Positions 7,281-14,546 of a stretch of 19,616 bases of DNA are shown one piece after another. Source of the DNA: Cyanobacteria bacterium UBA4641 (GTDB taxonomy: Bacteria > Cyanobacteriota > Vampirovibrionia > Gastranaerophilales > Gastranaerophilaceae); NCBI GenBank assembly GCA_002405805.1, contig DHMN01000023.1, forward strand, positions 54,463-74,078, written 5' to 3'. The translations under genes and the position numbers were made by a program. How positions within the stretch are numbered: position 1 is the stretch's first letter; each line of letters starts with the position of its first letter. Below the pieces are notes generated by a model. It saw only the letters and a program-made list of their open reading frames with translations. It searched no databases and was not told the DNA's origin.

Positions 7281-7309
7281 ATATTAGCATATTTGTCCAC
7301 AAATAGCAA
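7281..7309 (-). promoter_or_regulatory. promoter of hepT-mntA, predicted leaderless start
   Basis: On the minus strand TTGCTA (7304-7309), 17 bases, then TGC-TAATAT (7281-7289), an extended -10. Exactly six bases separate the -10 from the hepT ATG, placing +1 on the A of the start codon. This fits the missing ribosome site. Confidence 0.55.
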
Positions 7310-7310
7310 T

Positions 7311-7346
7311 AAAAAACGATACAGCTTGAACACTGTACCGTTTTTA
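7311..7346 (-). terminator. terminator of the yceD-rpmF-plsX-fabH unit
   Basis: The stem AAAAACGGTACAG/CTGTATCGTTTTTT (one G-T pair) has an 8-base loop, followed on the minus strand by a T-run. It lies 28 bases past the fabH stop and ends the upstream half of the fab block before hepT. Confidence 0.8.
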
Positions 7347-7373
7347 TTTTATTATAATAACTTTTCAAAATTA

Positions 7374-8384
7374 CTAGCAAATACCTTCACGAAGTCTTAC
7401 TACTGCAGCGCCCCATGTCATACCTGCGCCAAATCCGCAAAGAATAGCTGTTGAACCAAGTTTGATTTTTCCTTTTTCAACGCCTTCTGCTAACGCAATC
7501 GGAATAGATGCGGCTGAAGTATTTCCGTAATATTTGATATTTGAGATAACTTTTTCATCAGAATATTGTAATCTTTGTTGCAAAGCCTCAATAATTCTTT
7601 GGTTTGCTTGGTGAGGAATCAAATAATTAATATCTTCTGCTTTCAAACCTGCAAGCTCAATCGCTTTATCAACGTAGTTTGGCAAAGTTGAAACAACAAA
7701 TTTGTAAACATCACGACCTGCCATGTGAACTTTTGAATCAACGACATCACAAGGTTCAACAAGCGGACAATTTTCACCTGCCATATTCAATGAGATATAC
7801 TGACCGATTGAACCGTCAGCTCTGACATCTAGTGACAAAATGTCATCCACACCGTCTTCTGCCTCAGTAACAACCATAGCACCTGCGCCGTCACCGAAAA
7901 GAATTGAAGTTCCTCTATCTTTCCAGTCAACCAAGCGTGAATTGTTATCCGCTGCAACAATCAAAATATTTTTATATAAACCTGAACCAACTAGACCTCT
8001 TGCAACTTGCAAAGCGTAAATCAAACCTGTACAAGCAGCAGTCAAGTCAAATGAAGGTACAAAATTTGGAATACCCAATCTTGTTTGGATATCACAAGCC
8101 AATGCAGGATACAATTGTGGTGGAGCTGATGCAGCAGCGATTACACAATCAATATCTTCTGCTTTAAAACCTGATTTTTCAAGAGCGTTTGCAGCAGCCT
8201 TAACACCTAAATCTACAGCGCTTTCGTTACCTGAAACAACTCTTCTTTCTTTAATACCTGTTCTTGTATAAATCCATTCATCAGAAGTTTCATACAATTT
8301 GGTTAAATCATCATTTGTTATAACTGTATCAGGCACACTGTACCCAACACCTGCAATTCTTAGTGGTTTAACGTTTTTTGACAT
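7374..8384 (-). CDS. fabH: 3-oxoacyl-ACP synthase III
   Basis: A 336-residue initiating condensing enzyme: it joins acetyl-CoA (or another starter) to malonyl-ACP. The catalytic triad is present as C118 in LTAACTG, H258 in IPHQANQRI and N288 in YYGNTSAAS. The N-terminal TSDEWIYTRTGIKERR stretch is the FabH signature, and the protein ends with the usual GFGAGMTWGAAVVR strand. An AGGAA ribosome site overlaps the plsX stop, nine bases between the genes, so the two are co-translated. A terminator follows. Length and motifs are normal. Confidence 0.97.
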   Translation of the reverse strand: MSKNVKPLRIAGVGYSVPDTVITNDDLTKLYETSDEWIYTRTGIKERRVVSGNESAVDLGVKAAANALEKSGFKAEDIDCVIAAASAPPQLYPALACDIQTRLGIPNFVPSFDLTAACTGLIYALQVARGLVGSGLYKNILIVAADNNSRLVDWKDRGTSILFGDGAGAMVVTEAEDGVDDILSLDVRADGSIGQYISLNMAGENCPLVEPCDVVDSKVHMAGRDVYKFVVSTLPNYVDKAIELAGLKAEDINYLIPHQANQRIIEALQQRLQYSDEKVISNIKYYGNTSAASIPIALAEGVEKGKIKLGSTAILCGFGAGMTWGAAVVRLREGIC

Positions 8385-8393
8385 ATTTATTTC

Positions 8394-9458
8394 CTATCTA
8401 TTTATATTTTCTGCAATTTTAGAGTTGATATCTTTGTTAAGCACTCGAACTGCTGCTCTTACTGCATTTTTCATTGCATAAGATGAACTACGTCCGTGAG
8501 CAATAACAGAAATTCCTTTTACTCCTAATAATAACATTCCACCAAAATCTTCCCAATTAGTTCTTTTCAAGATACGTCTCAAAAATGGTTTTGCTAACAA
8601 ACCGATTAAACAACCAAGAAAATCTGATTTAAACTCAGTTGAAATCATTTTTAACAACATAGATGCCGTACCCTCGGTAACTTTCAATGCAACGTTACCG
8701 GCAAAACCGTCACAAACAACGACATCACATTTATTTATAAAAAGCTCTTTTCCTTCGATATTACCGGCAAATTCAATTCTACCTTGTTCATGTTTTTCTT
8801 TTAACAAAGGATAAGTTTCTTTAACCAAAGCATTACCTTTGCCTTCTTCTTCACCGATACTCAAAATTCCAACTTTAGGATTGTCAACTCCAACGATGTG
8901 TTTAGCATAAACCAAACCCATTTCTGCAAACTGAGAAAGCATTTCAGGAGTACAATCGCTATTTGCACCGCCATCAATCAATACAACAGGTTTTTTCATT
9001 GTTGGTAAAGTTACGGCAATTGCAGGTCTTGTAACACCGTGGATTCTGCCTAAACCAAACAAACTTGCTGCCATTGCTGCACCTGTAGAACCTGCAGAAA
9101 CAACAGCCTCACATCTACCTTCTGCAACAGCTCTAACTGATGCTACGATTGATGAATCTTTTTTCTTACGGATAGACTGTCCGACAGCCTCACCCATACC
9201 AATAACTTCAGAGGCATGCGTAATTGAATAATCGATTTTGTCCAAATCGATTTTAATTTTTCTTTTGTGACCTTTTGTACCACAATCAGAATAAATACAA
9301 CCTGCAGATTTAATTCTGTCAAGCTCTGCTTGAATTTCATCTTGTCTTCCGACTAGCTCAAGACCGACACCATATTCTTGTGCCGCCCATAATGCACCTT
9401 CAACTATTGCTCTCGGAGCGTAATCACCGCCCATTGCATCTATTGCTATTCTTGACAT
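8394..9458 (-). CDS. plsX: phosphate acyltransferase PlsX
   Basis: A 354-residue enzyme that makes acyl-phosphate from acyl-ACP, the substrate of PlsY for glycerolipid synthesis; it acts at the inner face of the membrane. Signatures are the N-terminal IDAMGGDYAP, SAGSTGAAMA near 120-130, IDGGANSDCTPEML, and VCDGFAGNVALKVTEG. The length is slightly above the usual 330-345. An AAGG ribosome site lies only about 3-4 bases before the ATG. It follows rpmF by 74 bases containing a long hairpin (9486-9526) and is followed directly by fabH. The yceD-rpmF-plsX-fabH order is the conserved one. Confidence 0.97.
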   Translation of the reverse strand: MSRIAIDAMGGDYAPRAIVEGALWAAQEYGVGLELVGRQDEIQAELDRIKSAGCIYSDCGTKGHKRKIKIDLDKIDYSITHASEVIGMGEAVGQSIRKKKDSSIVASVRAVAEGRCEAVVSAGSTGAAMAASLFGLGRIHGVTRPAIAVTLPTMKKPVVLIDGGANSDCTPEMLSQFAEMGLVYAKHIVGVDNPKVGILSIGEEEGKGNALVKETYPLLKEKHEQGRIEFAGNIEGKELFINKCDVVVCDGFAGNVALKVTEGTASMLLKMISTEFKSDFLGCLIGLLAKPFLRRILKRTNWEDFGGMLLLGVKGISVIAHGRSSSYAMKNAVRAAVRVLNKDINSKIAENINR

Positions 9459-9485
9459 ATCCTTCTCTCTCCAAAGTTTGGCTTG

Positions 9486-9526
9486 AAAATCAGAAGCGGC
9501 AATATTTTATTGTCGCCTCTGATTTT
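9486..9526 (-). promoter_or_regulatory. long hairpin between rpmF and plsX
   Basis: Arms of 19 bases (9486-9504 and 9508-9526) pair at 17 positions with two wobble-type differences, around a 3-base loop. In the mRNA sense the stem ends GATTTT followed by CAAGCC, so it lacks a full T-run. It may be a partial terminator or a barrier that sets L32 expression above PlsX. Confidence 0.6.
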
Positions 9527-9532
9527 GATTTA

Positions 9533-9832
9533 TTATTCTTCTGTTTTTTCTTCTGCTGTTTCTTCAGCCTTAACTTCTTCTACTTTTGTTTCTTCTTTTT
9601 TAGTAGATTTTTTAACTGCTTTCTTAGCAGGAGCTGTTGCAGCAACTGCAGCTGCTTTGTCAGCCAATTTTACAGGTTGACCTTTGTAAGTTCCGCATGC
9701 TGTACATACTGTATGAGTTAAAACTGTTTCGCCACAGTTAGGACATTTTGTTGTTTCAGGCTTTGTAGCTTTCCAATTAGCTCTTCTGCTGCCTTGAGCG
9801 GAATGTCCAGTTCTTTTTTTAGGTACTGCCAT
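9533..9832 (-). CDS. rpmF: 50S ribosomal protein L32 with a long charged tail
   Basis: A 99-residue protein. Residues 1-57 are a normal L32: MAVPKKRTGHSAQGSRRANWK, then a zinc ribbon with C30, C33, C43 and C46 (CPNC and CTAC) and GTYKGQPV. L32 is a component of the large ribosomal subunit near the peptidyl-transferase region. About 40 extra residues follow the usual end: first Ala/Lys-rich (AAAVAATAPAKKAVKKSTKK), then Glu-rich to the end. The tail has no predicted fold and is the odd feature here. The AAGGA ribosome site is about 9 bases before the ATG, and yceD ends 31 bases upstream. Confidence 0.95.
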   Translation of the reverse strand: MAVPKKRTGHSAQGSRRANWKATKPETTKCPNCGETVLTHTVCTACGTYKGQPVKLADKAAAVAATAPAKKAVKKSTKKEETKVEEVKAEETAEEKTEE

Positions 9833-9863
9833 TTTTGTTTTTCCTTTTTATTTCTTGTACTAA

Positions 9864-10367
9864 CTAACTGTTTTTTGGGTTAATTTGGATATTTTTAAAG
9901 ACATCCAGTCTTGGGTCGGTGGTATCTTCTTTAGAAAGAAATTCCCTTCCTTTACAATTAATACCACAAACTTTTTTATTTGGAAGATTTAATATTACAG
10001 ATTGATACAATAAGTCATAAATGTCAATCTCCTTTTCTCCATTCAAATCCGTAACAAATTGTCCGTCTTTGATTTCAAACTCTTGCCCTGACTCTTCGTA
10101 TTCGCCAAGCAGTGAGCCTTTTGAATACAATTCGTCAATGTCAAAATCCATATCATATTCATACTTATCAAGGCATAAATCACATTCCAAATTAACTTTG
10201 CCTTTCACATTGCCTGAAATTTCCACAAAATCACCAAGCGATTTTGCACATAATTCGGCATGGATAGGGGCAACACAATCTATACCCTCGATTTTTTCAT
10301 CGAAAGTACAATATAGTGTTTTGTTTTCGGCATTTTCTAAATCTTCCAGTGATAATATTTTTTGCAT
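9864..10367 (-). CDS. YceD/DUF177 family protein
   Basis: A 167-residue protein of the DUF177 family, known as the gene before rpmF in many bacteria and linked to 23S rRNA or ribosome maturation in studied members. The recognisable elements are the Cys pair LECDLCLDKY near 65 and the conserved DIYDLLYQSVILNLPNKKVC...NCKG block near 115-142. A final C-x-x-x-C-like pair (C133, C138) may bind metal together with the first pair, as inferred from spacing only. There is no clear Shine-Dalgarno sequence; the ATG is 15 bases after the stop of the upstream 87-residue gene, so translation is probably coupled. Confidence 0.85.
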   Translation of the reverse strand: MQKILSLEDLENAENKTLYCTFDEKIEGIDCVAPIHAELCAKSLGDFVEISGNVKGKVNLECDLCLDKYEYDMDFDIDELYSKGSLLGEYEESGQEFEIKDGQFVTDLNGEKEIDIYDLLYQSVILNLPNKKVCGINCKGREFLSKEDTTDPRLDVFKNIQINPKNS

Positions 10368-10382
10368 TTTAAGTTAATGAAT

Positions 10383-10646
10383 TTATACGTATTGTTCTTC
10401 TTGAATTGCAAGTGCTGCAATTTGGTTAGAAAGGAAACAAACTTTTTTCAACGGACCTTCTGTTTCTTTTTCAATTAAAACAGAATTGTTTGACTGCATT
10501 CTCTCAACAAGTTCCTGATACAAAGCTTGAGCCTCTTTTACATACAACACCAACGGCGCTGTTGACCCTTTAATAAATACCAAAACTGCATAACGTTTTT
10601 TGATATTTTGAGTATTCATACTTTGCGGATTGAATTGTTGAGCCAT
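10383..10646 (-). CDS. unknown 87-residue protein leading the rpmF-fab operon
   Basis: I do not recognise the family. After a Gln/Asn-rich start (MAQQFNPQSMNTQN) there is a basic IKKRYAVLVFIKG strand, an alpha-helical stretch (YVKEAQALYQELVERMQ), then a lysine/glutamate-rich turn and a final strand-helix (KKVCFLSNQIAALAIQEEQ). This looks like a small alpha/beta domain. The start is well supported: AAGGAG at 10653-10658 and a moderate promoter at 10666-10694. It ends 15 bases before yceD, so it is the first gene of the yceD-rpmF-plsX-fabH unit and may act in ribosome assembly or lipid regulation. That is context only. Confidence 0.75.
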   Translation of the reverse strand: MAQQFNPQSMNTQNIKKRYAVLVFIKGSTAPLVLYVKEAQALYQELVERMQSNNSVLIEKETEGPLKKVCFLSNQIAALAIQEEQYV

Positions 10647-10665
10647 AGTTTTCTCCTTTTCCTAT

Positions 10666-10694
10666 ATCTTAGCGAAAAATCCTGTTAAAATCAA
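10666..10694 (-). promoter_or_regulatory. candidate promoter of the yceD-rpmF-plsX-fabH operon
   Basis: TTGATT (10689-10694), 17 bases and TAAGAT (10666-10671) on the minus strand, four of six matches each. The predicted start is about 12 bases before the ATG, just ahead of the ribosome site. It lies back to back with the thiE-like gene, whose reading runs the other way. Confidence 0.4.
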
Positions 10695-10747
10695 GAGTTA
10701 TGAAATTTCAATTCGTGTTATACTTAAAATCACGAGGAGCGCCACAA

Positions 10748-11374
10748 ATGTGGGACAAGTTAAAAGAACAACTCAATATCTTAAAATTGGAAAAGAAAAA
10801 ATTATTTCTTATTACAAACTCTGACAAATTTTTGTCAAAAGATGAATTTTTGGATGCAATCGCATCTGCCCTACAAGGCGGAGTTGACATTTTAATGCTC
10901 AGAGAAAAAATTATCCCTGACAACGTCATTGTTGAACTCGGACACAAATTAAGAACCCTATGTGACGAATTTGGAACAACTTTTATAATAAACGACAGAG
11001 CGGATATCGCGCATATCGTCGAGGCTGATGGAGTACATCTTGGAGAAAACGACATCAGCGTACAAGATGCAAGAGAAGTTCTTGGGCATAATGCAATTAT
11101 TGGCAAAACCGCAACAAATCCTGATGAAGTCATTCAAGCCGTGAATGATGGGGCTGATTATGTAACCATAGTGAGCGAATCAATGGATTTTAAAACAATC
11201 CAATGGTTATATGAAAACATTGATATTCCGATTTTTATAACAGGAAGTATCGGCACGGATAATATTTCAGAACTCGTATCAAAAGGGGTTCAAAAAATCG
11301 CAATCACAGAACCGATTATGTATGCCAAAAGCCCTGAGCATGCCGCAAGAGAGTTTTTAAGGCATTTGCCGTAA
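10748..11374 (+). CDS. ThiE/TenI-like TIM-barrel protein
   Basis: A 208-residue protein of the thiamine-phosphate synthase family. The start at 10748 is chosen over an earlier in-frame ATG at 10700 because GAGGAG lies 8 bases before it. Family marks are LREK (51-54), INDRADIA (81-88), GVHLGENDI (95-103), IGKTATNPDEVIQA (118-131) and GADYVTI (135-141). What is missing is the usual G-P-x-F-x-T-x-T-K-K loop after the GADYV strand. Here the chain goes straight to VSESMDFKTIQWL, with no lysine pair. In ThiE this loop holds pyrophosphate and the catalytic lysine, and TenI also has a form of it. Other thiamine genes are absent nearby. It may be a divergent ThiE, a different phosphate-binding barrel, or inactive; the family call is firm and the reaction is not. 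Confidence 0.75.
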   Translation: MWDKLKEQLNILKLEKKKLFLITNSDKFLSKDEFLDAIASALQGGVDILMLREKIIPDNVIVELGHKLRTLCDEFGTTFIINDRADIAHIVEADGVHLGENDISVQDAREVLGHNAIIGKTATNPDEVIQAVNDGADYVTIVSESMDFKTIQWLYENIDIPIFITGSIGTDNISELVSKGVQKIAITEPIMYAKSPEHAAREFLRHLP

Positions 11375-11405
11375 GAGGACGAGAAGGCAAGAGGGAATGC
11401 CTATT

Positions 11406-11558
11406 TCATGTCATTACGAGAAAAGTTTACTTACAAATACCACATAAGTCTTAACGGAGTGACGTGGTAATCCACAACAGGACTTGCAGGGGATTACTAC
11501 GTCGCGCTGTAATGTCTATTATTTTATTTGTAAAACAAGGCTCCTCGTAATGACATGA
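11406..11558. mobile_element. 153-bp inverted-repeat element (MITE-like)
   Basis: It has perfect 15-bp terminal inverted repeats (TCATGTCATTACGAG at 11406-11420 and its complement at 11544-11558). Inside, two more matched segments keep register: TTACAAATA with TATTTGTAA, and GACGTGGTAATCC (11461-11473) with GGATTACTACGTC (11491-11503, one mismatch). The whole element can fold into one long imperfect hairpin. It has no coding capacity. The right half (11486-11558) recurs at 19471-19543. I see no clear target-site duplication. Confidence 0.75.
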
Positions 11559-11578
11559 TTTTTTAAAAACTTAACTAT

Positions 11579-11655
11579 CACCCTGAACAGCAGGAGCAGC
11601 GTGCGAAACGAAGTGGAGTCACGTTTAATGCGACTGCGTAGATATTCAGGGTCTA
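11579..11655. repeat. CACCCTGAA hairpin repeat, family C, copy 1
   Basis: CACCCTGAA at the left pairs with TTCAGGGT at 11645-11652. The inside carries GCAGGAGCAG...GTGCGAAACGAAG...GTCACG...GCGACTGCGTAG. A second copy is at 17960-18033, where the right end is TTCAGAATCT instead and no longer pairs fully. Confidence 0.75.
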
Positions 11656-11926
11656 TCCATTTGATTGAAAACTGTTCACTATGGTCAATTTTTAAAATAA
11701 ACATTGATAGATTCTGAATAGGATAAAATCTACGTTGCTACGCAACTTGATTTTTAATCCTTTCAGAATGACAATATTTACTTTGCTTGGTTAATCCTGT
11801 AGGGTGGGACATTAATTTTGTCAGCATAGCAATGCCGACCTACATTTAATAGCCTGACATCTTGCCTTCTTGCCCTCCTGCCATCTATCTTAACCTAGTA
11901 CCTTAGTATCCTAGCAACTTCAAAAT

Positions 11927-13939
11927 CTACACATTCGTAGTCAAAGATGGAGCGATGGAAATAAATTGACGAACCAAATCGCTATCCCACTGAACGCCTG
12001 CACCTTCTCTTAAAATTGCACAAGCCTTTTCAATTGGCATACCTTTTCTGTAAGGTCTATCACTAACCAATGCATGATAAGCATCCGCAACAGAAACAAT
12101 TCTTGCCTCAAGCGGAATTTCATTACCCTTCAAGCCTTCAGGATAACCTTTGCCATCGATTCTTTCGTGGTGGTATTTTACAATCGGAATAAGGTCTCTT
12201 AGAGCTTCATTTGGAGCCAAAACCTTTTCAGCACCAATTGTTGGGTGTTGTTTCATGATTTCCCATTCTTCATCTGTCAACTTACCCGGTTTTTTCAATA
12301 CGCTTTCAGGAATACCGATTTTGCCGACATCATGAAGTAATGCACCGATTTTAATTCTTTCAACTTCATGTTCAGGAAGATTAACCGCACGCGCAAGAGC
12401 CTCTGCATATCTTGAAACAGAAGTAGAGTGACCTTTTGTATAAGGGTCTTTGGCATCAATTGCACCTGCCAAAGATGTAACCATTTCCATCAAGTGGGTG
12501 TGGTTCATAATTTCTTCGTGGTTAAACTTGTGAACCAATTCTTCTTCAAAATTAATACCGATTTGAGAGTGACGTTTTGCCAAAACTTCAGCAAAAGAAT
12601 TAAGCGCCATATCATCCCAGAAATTAAAATCAGAAGAACTTACAATAGCTGACATGCCTTCTTTGTAGCCCTTTGCTTGAGAAATGAACATTGCCTGTTC
12701 TGCCAAAATCAACAATTTTTCTTGGTCCATAGTACATTCAGGGAATGTTGAAATACCGACAGAAACCTTGATAGGTCCGACATCATCTACAAAACAACAA
12801 GACAAACAGTATGTAATATATTCTGCCAAATATTTTGCATCTTTTGTGTTGGTTTCAGGCATAATAATAGCGATTTCGTCTCCACCATATCTTCCTGCAG
12901 AATCATTTGCCCTGATATTTTGTTTAATTTTTTCTGCAATAGTTTTGATTACTTCATCACCTTTTGCGTGTCCCAGTTCTCTATTAATTTTAGAAATGTT
13001 ATTTACATCAAACATAACAACAGAAAGTGAAGTATTTGTGTCTTTCGCTTTTGCAAGTTCTTTTGCAAGAATTTCTTGAAACCCTCTGTGGTTATACAAA
13101 GATGTAAGCGTATCAGTGTTGGCAAATTTGTTTGTTTGCTCTTGCAACTGGATATTATGGATAAACATTCCCATATAATTTGAGAAAAAGTTTACAATAT
13201 TTGTGTTGATATTTGAAATATTTTGCCCAACAAGCATTACACCAATACATTTGTTAATTGAAATCATTGGAACAATTACAGAGCTTGACTTTGCAAGGTA
13301 TGAAATATTCAAATAATTGATATTATCTTTATCAACAATAGATTTGTTTTTGAATGCCTGAATGATTGGATTGTTATCATCTGACATAAAAATCTTTGAA
13401 GAATAAGTGTTTCCTGCTTTGCTATAAATTTTCAGATTGATGCATTTAGATTTTTCATGGAAAAGACCAAAACCCACAAAACTCCATTTCAATTGATTGA
13501 CAAAAATGTTATTCAATTTTGAGAATAAATCAGTCATGCTTTTATTGTTTTGAAAAGCATCCGAGATACCTTTCATAACCTCAAAATAATTGATATTAGG
13601 ATTTAATCTGTTATTTATCACATAACTGTTTGAATAATTTCTTGGTTTTGACTTCGTTGTATTAAAATTATTGATTGTCTCAACAATACTGTTTAAGCTT
13701 GATTCTTCCGCAACAGAAAGCGGCTTGATAGTGTTATCAAGCTTTTTGGTAGTTTTCTTTGTTTCTCTTGTTTTTTTAGGTGCTTTTGGTTCAACTGGAG
13801 CAACAGCATCTTTAGGGACTGAAATCATTTTGAGACCTTCAACAGGCAGTTTAACCTCGCCTATTGGGTTAGAACTCAATTTGTTCTGTTCCTTTGCTTT
13901 AGTTTTGTTATTCAGTTCTTTACTGTTTACTTTTTCCAA
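11927..13939 (-). CDS. GAF-GGDEF-HD-GYP cyclic-di-GMP turnover protein
   Basis: A 670-residue soluble signalling protein. Residues 1-80 are low-complexity and Lys/Pro-rich. About 115-265 look like a GAF-type sensor. A GGDEF domain runs from about 270 to 430, with GGDEI at 352-356, D311 and an inhibitory-site RAND (343-346) five residues before it. An HD-GYP phosphodiesterase domain covers about 485-665, with HD at 536-537 and HHERIDGKGYP at 590-600. The protein can thus in principle both make and break cyclic-di-GMP. There are no membrane segments. The predicted start is TTG with GTAGG upstream; the first internal ATG is M38, so the N-terminus is uncertain. It stands alone between two repeat clusters, and its partners are not seen here. 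Confidence 0.92.
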   Translation of the reverse strand: MEKVNSKELNNKTKAKEQNKLSSNPIGEVKLPVEGLKMISVPKDAVAPVEPKAPKKTRETKKTTKKLDNTIKPLSVAEESSLNSIVETINNFNTTKSKPRNYSNSYVINNRLNPNINYFEVMKGISDAFQNNKSMTDLFSKLNNIFVNQLKWSFVGFGLFHEKSKCINLKIYSKAGNTYSSKIFMSDDNNPIIQAFKNKSIVDKDNINYLNISYLAKSSSVIVPMISINKCIGVMLVGQNISNINTNIVNFFSNYMGMFIHNIQLQEQTNKFANTDTLTSLYNHRGFQEILAKELAKAKDTNTSLSVVMFDVNNISKINRELGHAKGDEVIKTIAEKIKQNIRANDSAGRYGGDEIAIIMPETNTKDAKYLAEYITYCLSCCFVDDVGPIKVSVGISTFPECTMDQEKLLILAEQAMFISQAKGYKEGMSAIVSSSDFNFWDDMALNSFAEVLAKRHSQIGINFEEELVHKFNHEEIMNHTHLMEMVTSLAGAIDAKDPYTKGHSTSVSRYAEALARAVNLPEHEVERIKIGALLHDVGKIGIPESVLKKPGKLTDEEWEIMKQHPTIGAEKVLAPNEALRDLIPIVKYHHERIDGKGYPEGLKGNEIPLEARIVSVADAYHALVSDRPYRKGMPIEKACAILREGAGVQWDSDLVRQFISIAPSLTTNV

Positions 13940-14194
13940 AAGAATCTACCTACAATTTCTTTATATAAATTCTGTAAAAAAATTAATTGACTTAACTGTC
14001 ACAAAATTTTACATTCCTAAACAATTCTACCTCATATACAAGTAAAATCAATACTTCAAACAGACGGCAAATTCGCAAATGCAAATGTCGTCAAAAAGTC
14101 CTTCATACTAATTTCTACTACACTCATAGTATAATACATGTTTTTGGTTTTGGCTAGTGGGTTTGAGGGAAATATTAATTTATGTGAATGTGTT

Positions 14195-14545
14195 TGCGAA
14201 TGGCAGGAAGGCGAGAAGGCAGGCTATTTAAAATCGTAGGTCGGCATAGCAATGCCGACAATATAAATTTGTGGGGACACTTCGTTTTCCCCACACTACA
14301 TTACTAACACATAGGTCATTGTCATTCTGAAAGCTTAGAAAATTTGTGTGAAGTATGAACACATAATTTTCTTGCTATTCAGAACCTCTAACTGAACAAA
14401 GAACACATTGTCATTCCGAACTTAATTCAGAATGACATAGACCAATATGTTTAGTTTACTCACAAGGTACATTTTTATCCGGCTTTTCCAACAATAAAAT
14501 GCCTGTCCTCTTGACATCTTGCCAGCCTGCCCTCTACAAGATAGC
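14195..14545. repeat. intergenic hairpin-repeat cluster 3
   Basis: The order is: a purine tract GGCAGGAAGGCGAGAAGGC (14202-14220), GTCGGCAT/ATGCCGAC (14240-14259), TGTGGGGA/TCCCCACA (14270-14295), the family-B hairpin (14322-14392), TGTCATTCCGAA/TTCAGAATGACA (14409-14437), and the complement of a purine tract (14501-14536). The cluster is thus bounded by the purine tract in inverted orientation at both ends. The first two hairpin modules occur as an inverted pair at 6500-6558 in cluster 1. Confidence 0.85.
14322..14392. repeat. long-hairpin repeat, family B, copy 2
   Basis: It is identical to copy 1 (6247-6317) except for AGAACCTC in place of AGAATCTC near the right end. Same 9-base loop, same single-base bulge in the inner arm. 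Two near-identical copies 8 kb apart imply recent spread, gene conversion or strong constraint. Confidence 0.85.
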
Positions 14546-14546
14546 C

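Larger units (their letters stand above)
11375..11926. repeat. intergenic hairpin-repeat cluster 2 (between convergent genes)
   Basis: No gene is supported here. The cluster starts with a purine tract (11377-11396), then the 153-bp inverted-repeat element (11406-11558), a CACCCTGAA...TTCAGGGT hairpin (11579-11652), a family-B-like hairpin in opposite orientation (11711-11770), a TCAGCAT...ATGCCGA hairpin (11820-11839) and the complement of the purine tract (11855-11882). At 11894-11917 there are three imperfect units of CCTAGTA. A 61-codon frame within it is not coding-like. It separates the convergent thiE-like and GGDEF genes, neither of which has an obvious separate terminator. Confidence 0.85.
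13940..14546. other. gap with AT-rich leader and repeat cluster 3
   Basis: Positions 13940-14194 hold the AT-rich upstream region of the GGDEF gene. In it are an orphan TATAAT on the plus strand (14130-14135) and a 9-base inverted pair ATTCGCAAA (near 14069) and TTTGCGAAT (near 14193). I cannot assign a full promoter. Positions 14195-14545 are a hairpin-repeat cluster described separately. No gene is supported in either part. Confidence 0.6.

Noticed and set aside
10700..10747. Upstream ATG of the ThiE-like gene, giving 224 residues
   Set aside because: It has no ribosome site, whereas the ATG at 10748 has GAGGAG at ideal spacing and fits the family's usual N-terminus.
11519..11704. A 61-codon minus-strand open frame in repeat cluster 2
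   Set aside because: It overlaps the 153-bp element and the family-C hairpin, and has no ribosome site or recognisable protein features.
11890..11920. CCTAGTA units as a FapR-type fatty-acid operator
   Set aside because: The likeness is short, the site is far from any fab promoter, and it is best read as three imperfect tandem units at a cluster border.
13671..14045. A 124-codon plus-strand frame opposite the start of the GGDEF gene
   Set aside because: It is a shadow of the Lys/Pro-rich N-terminus of the real gene and has no ribosome site.
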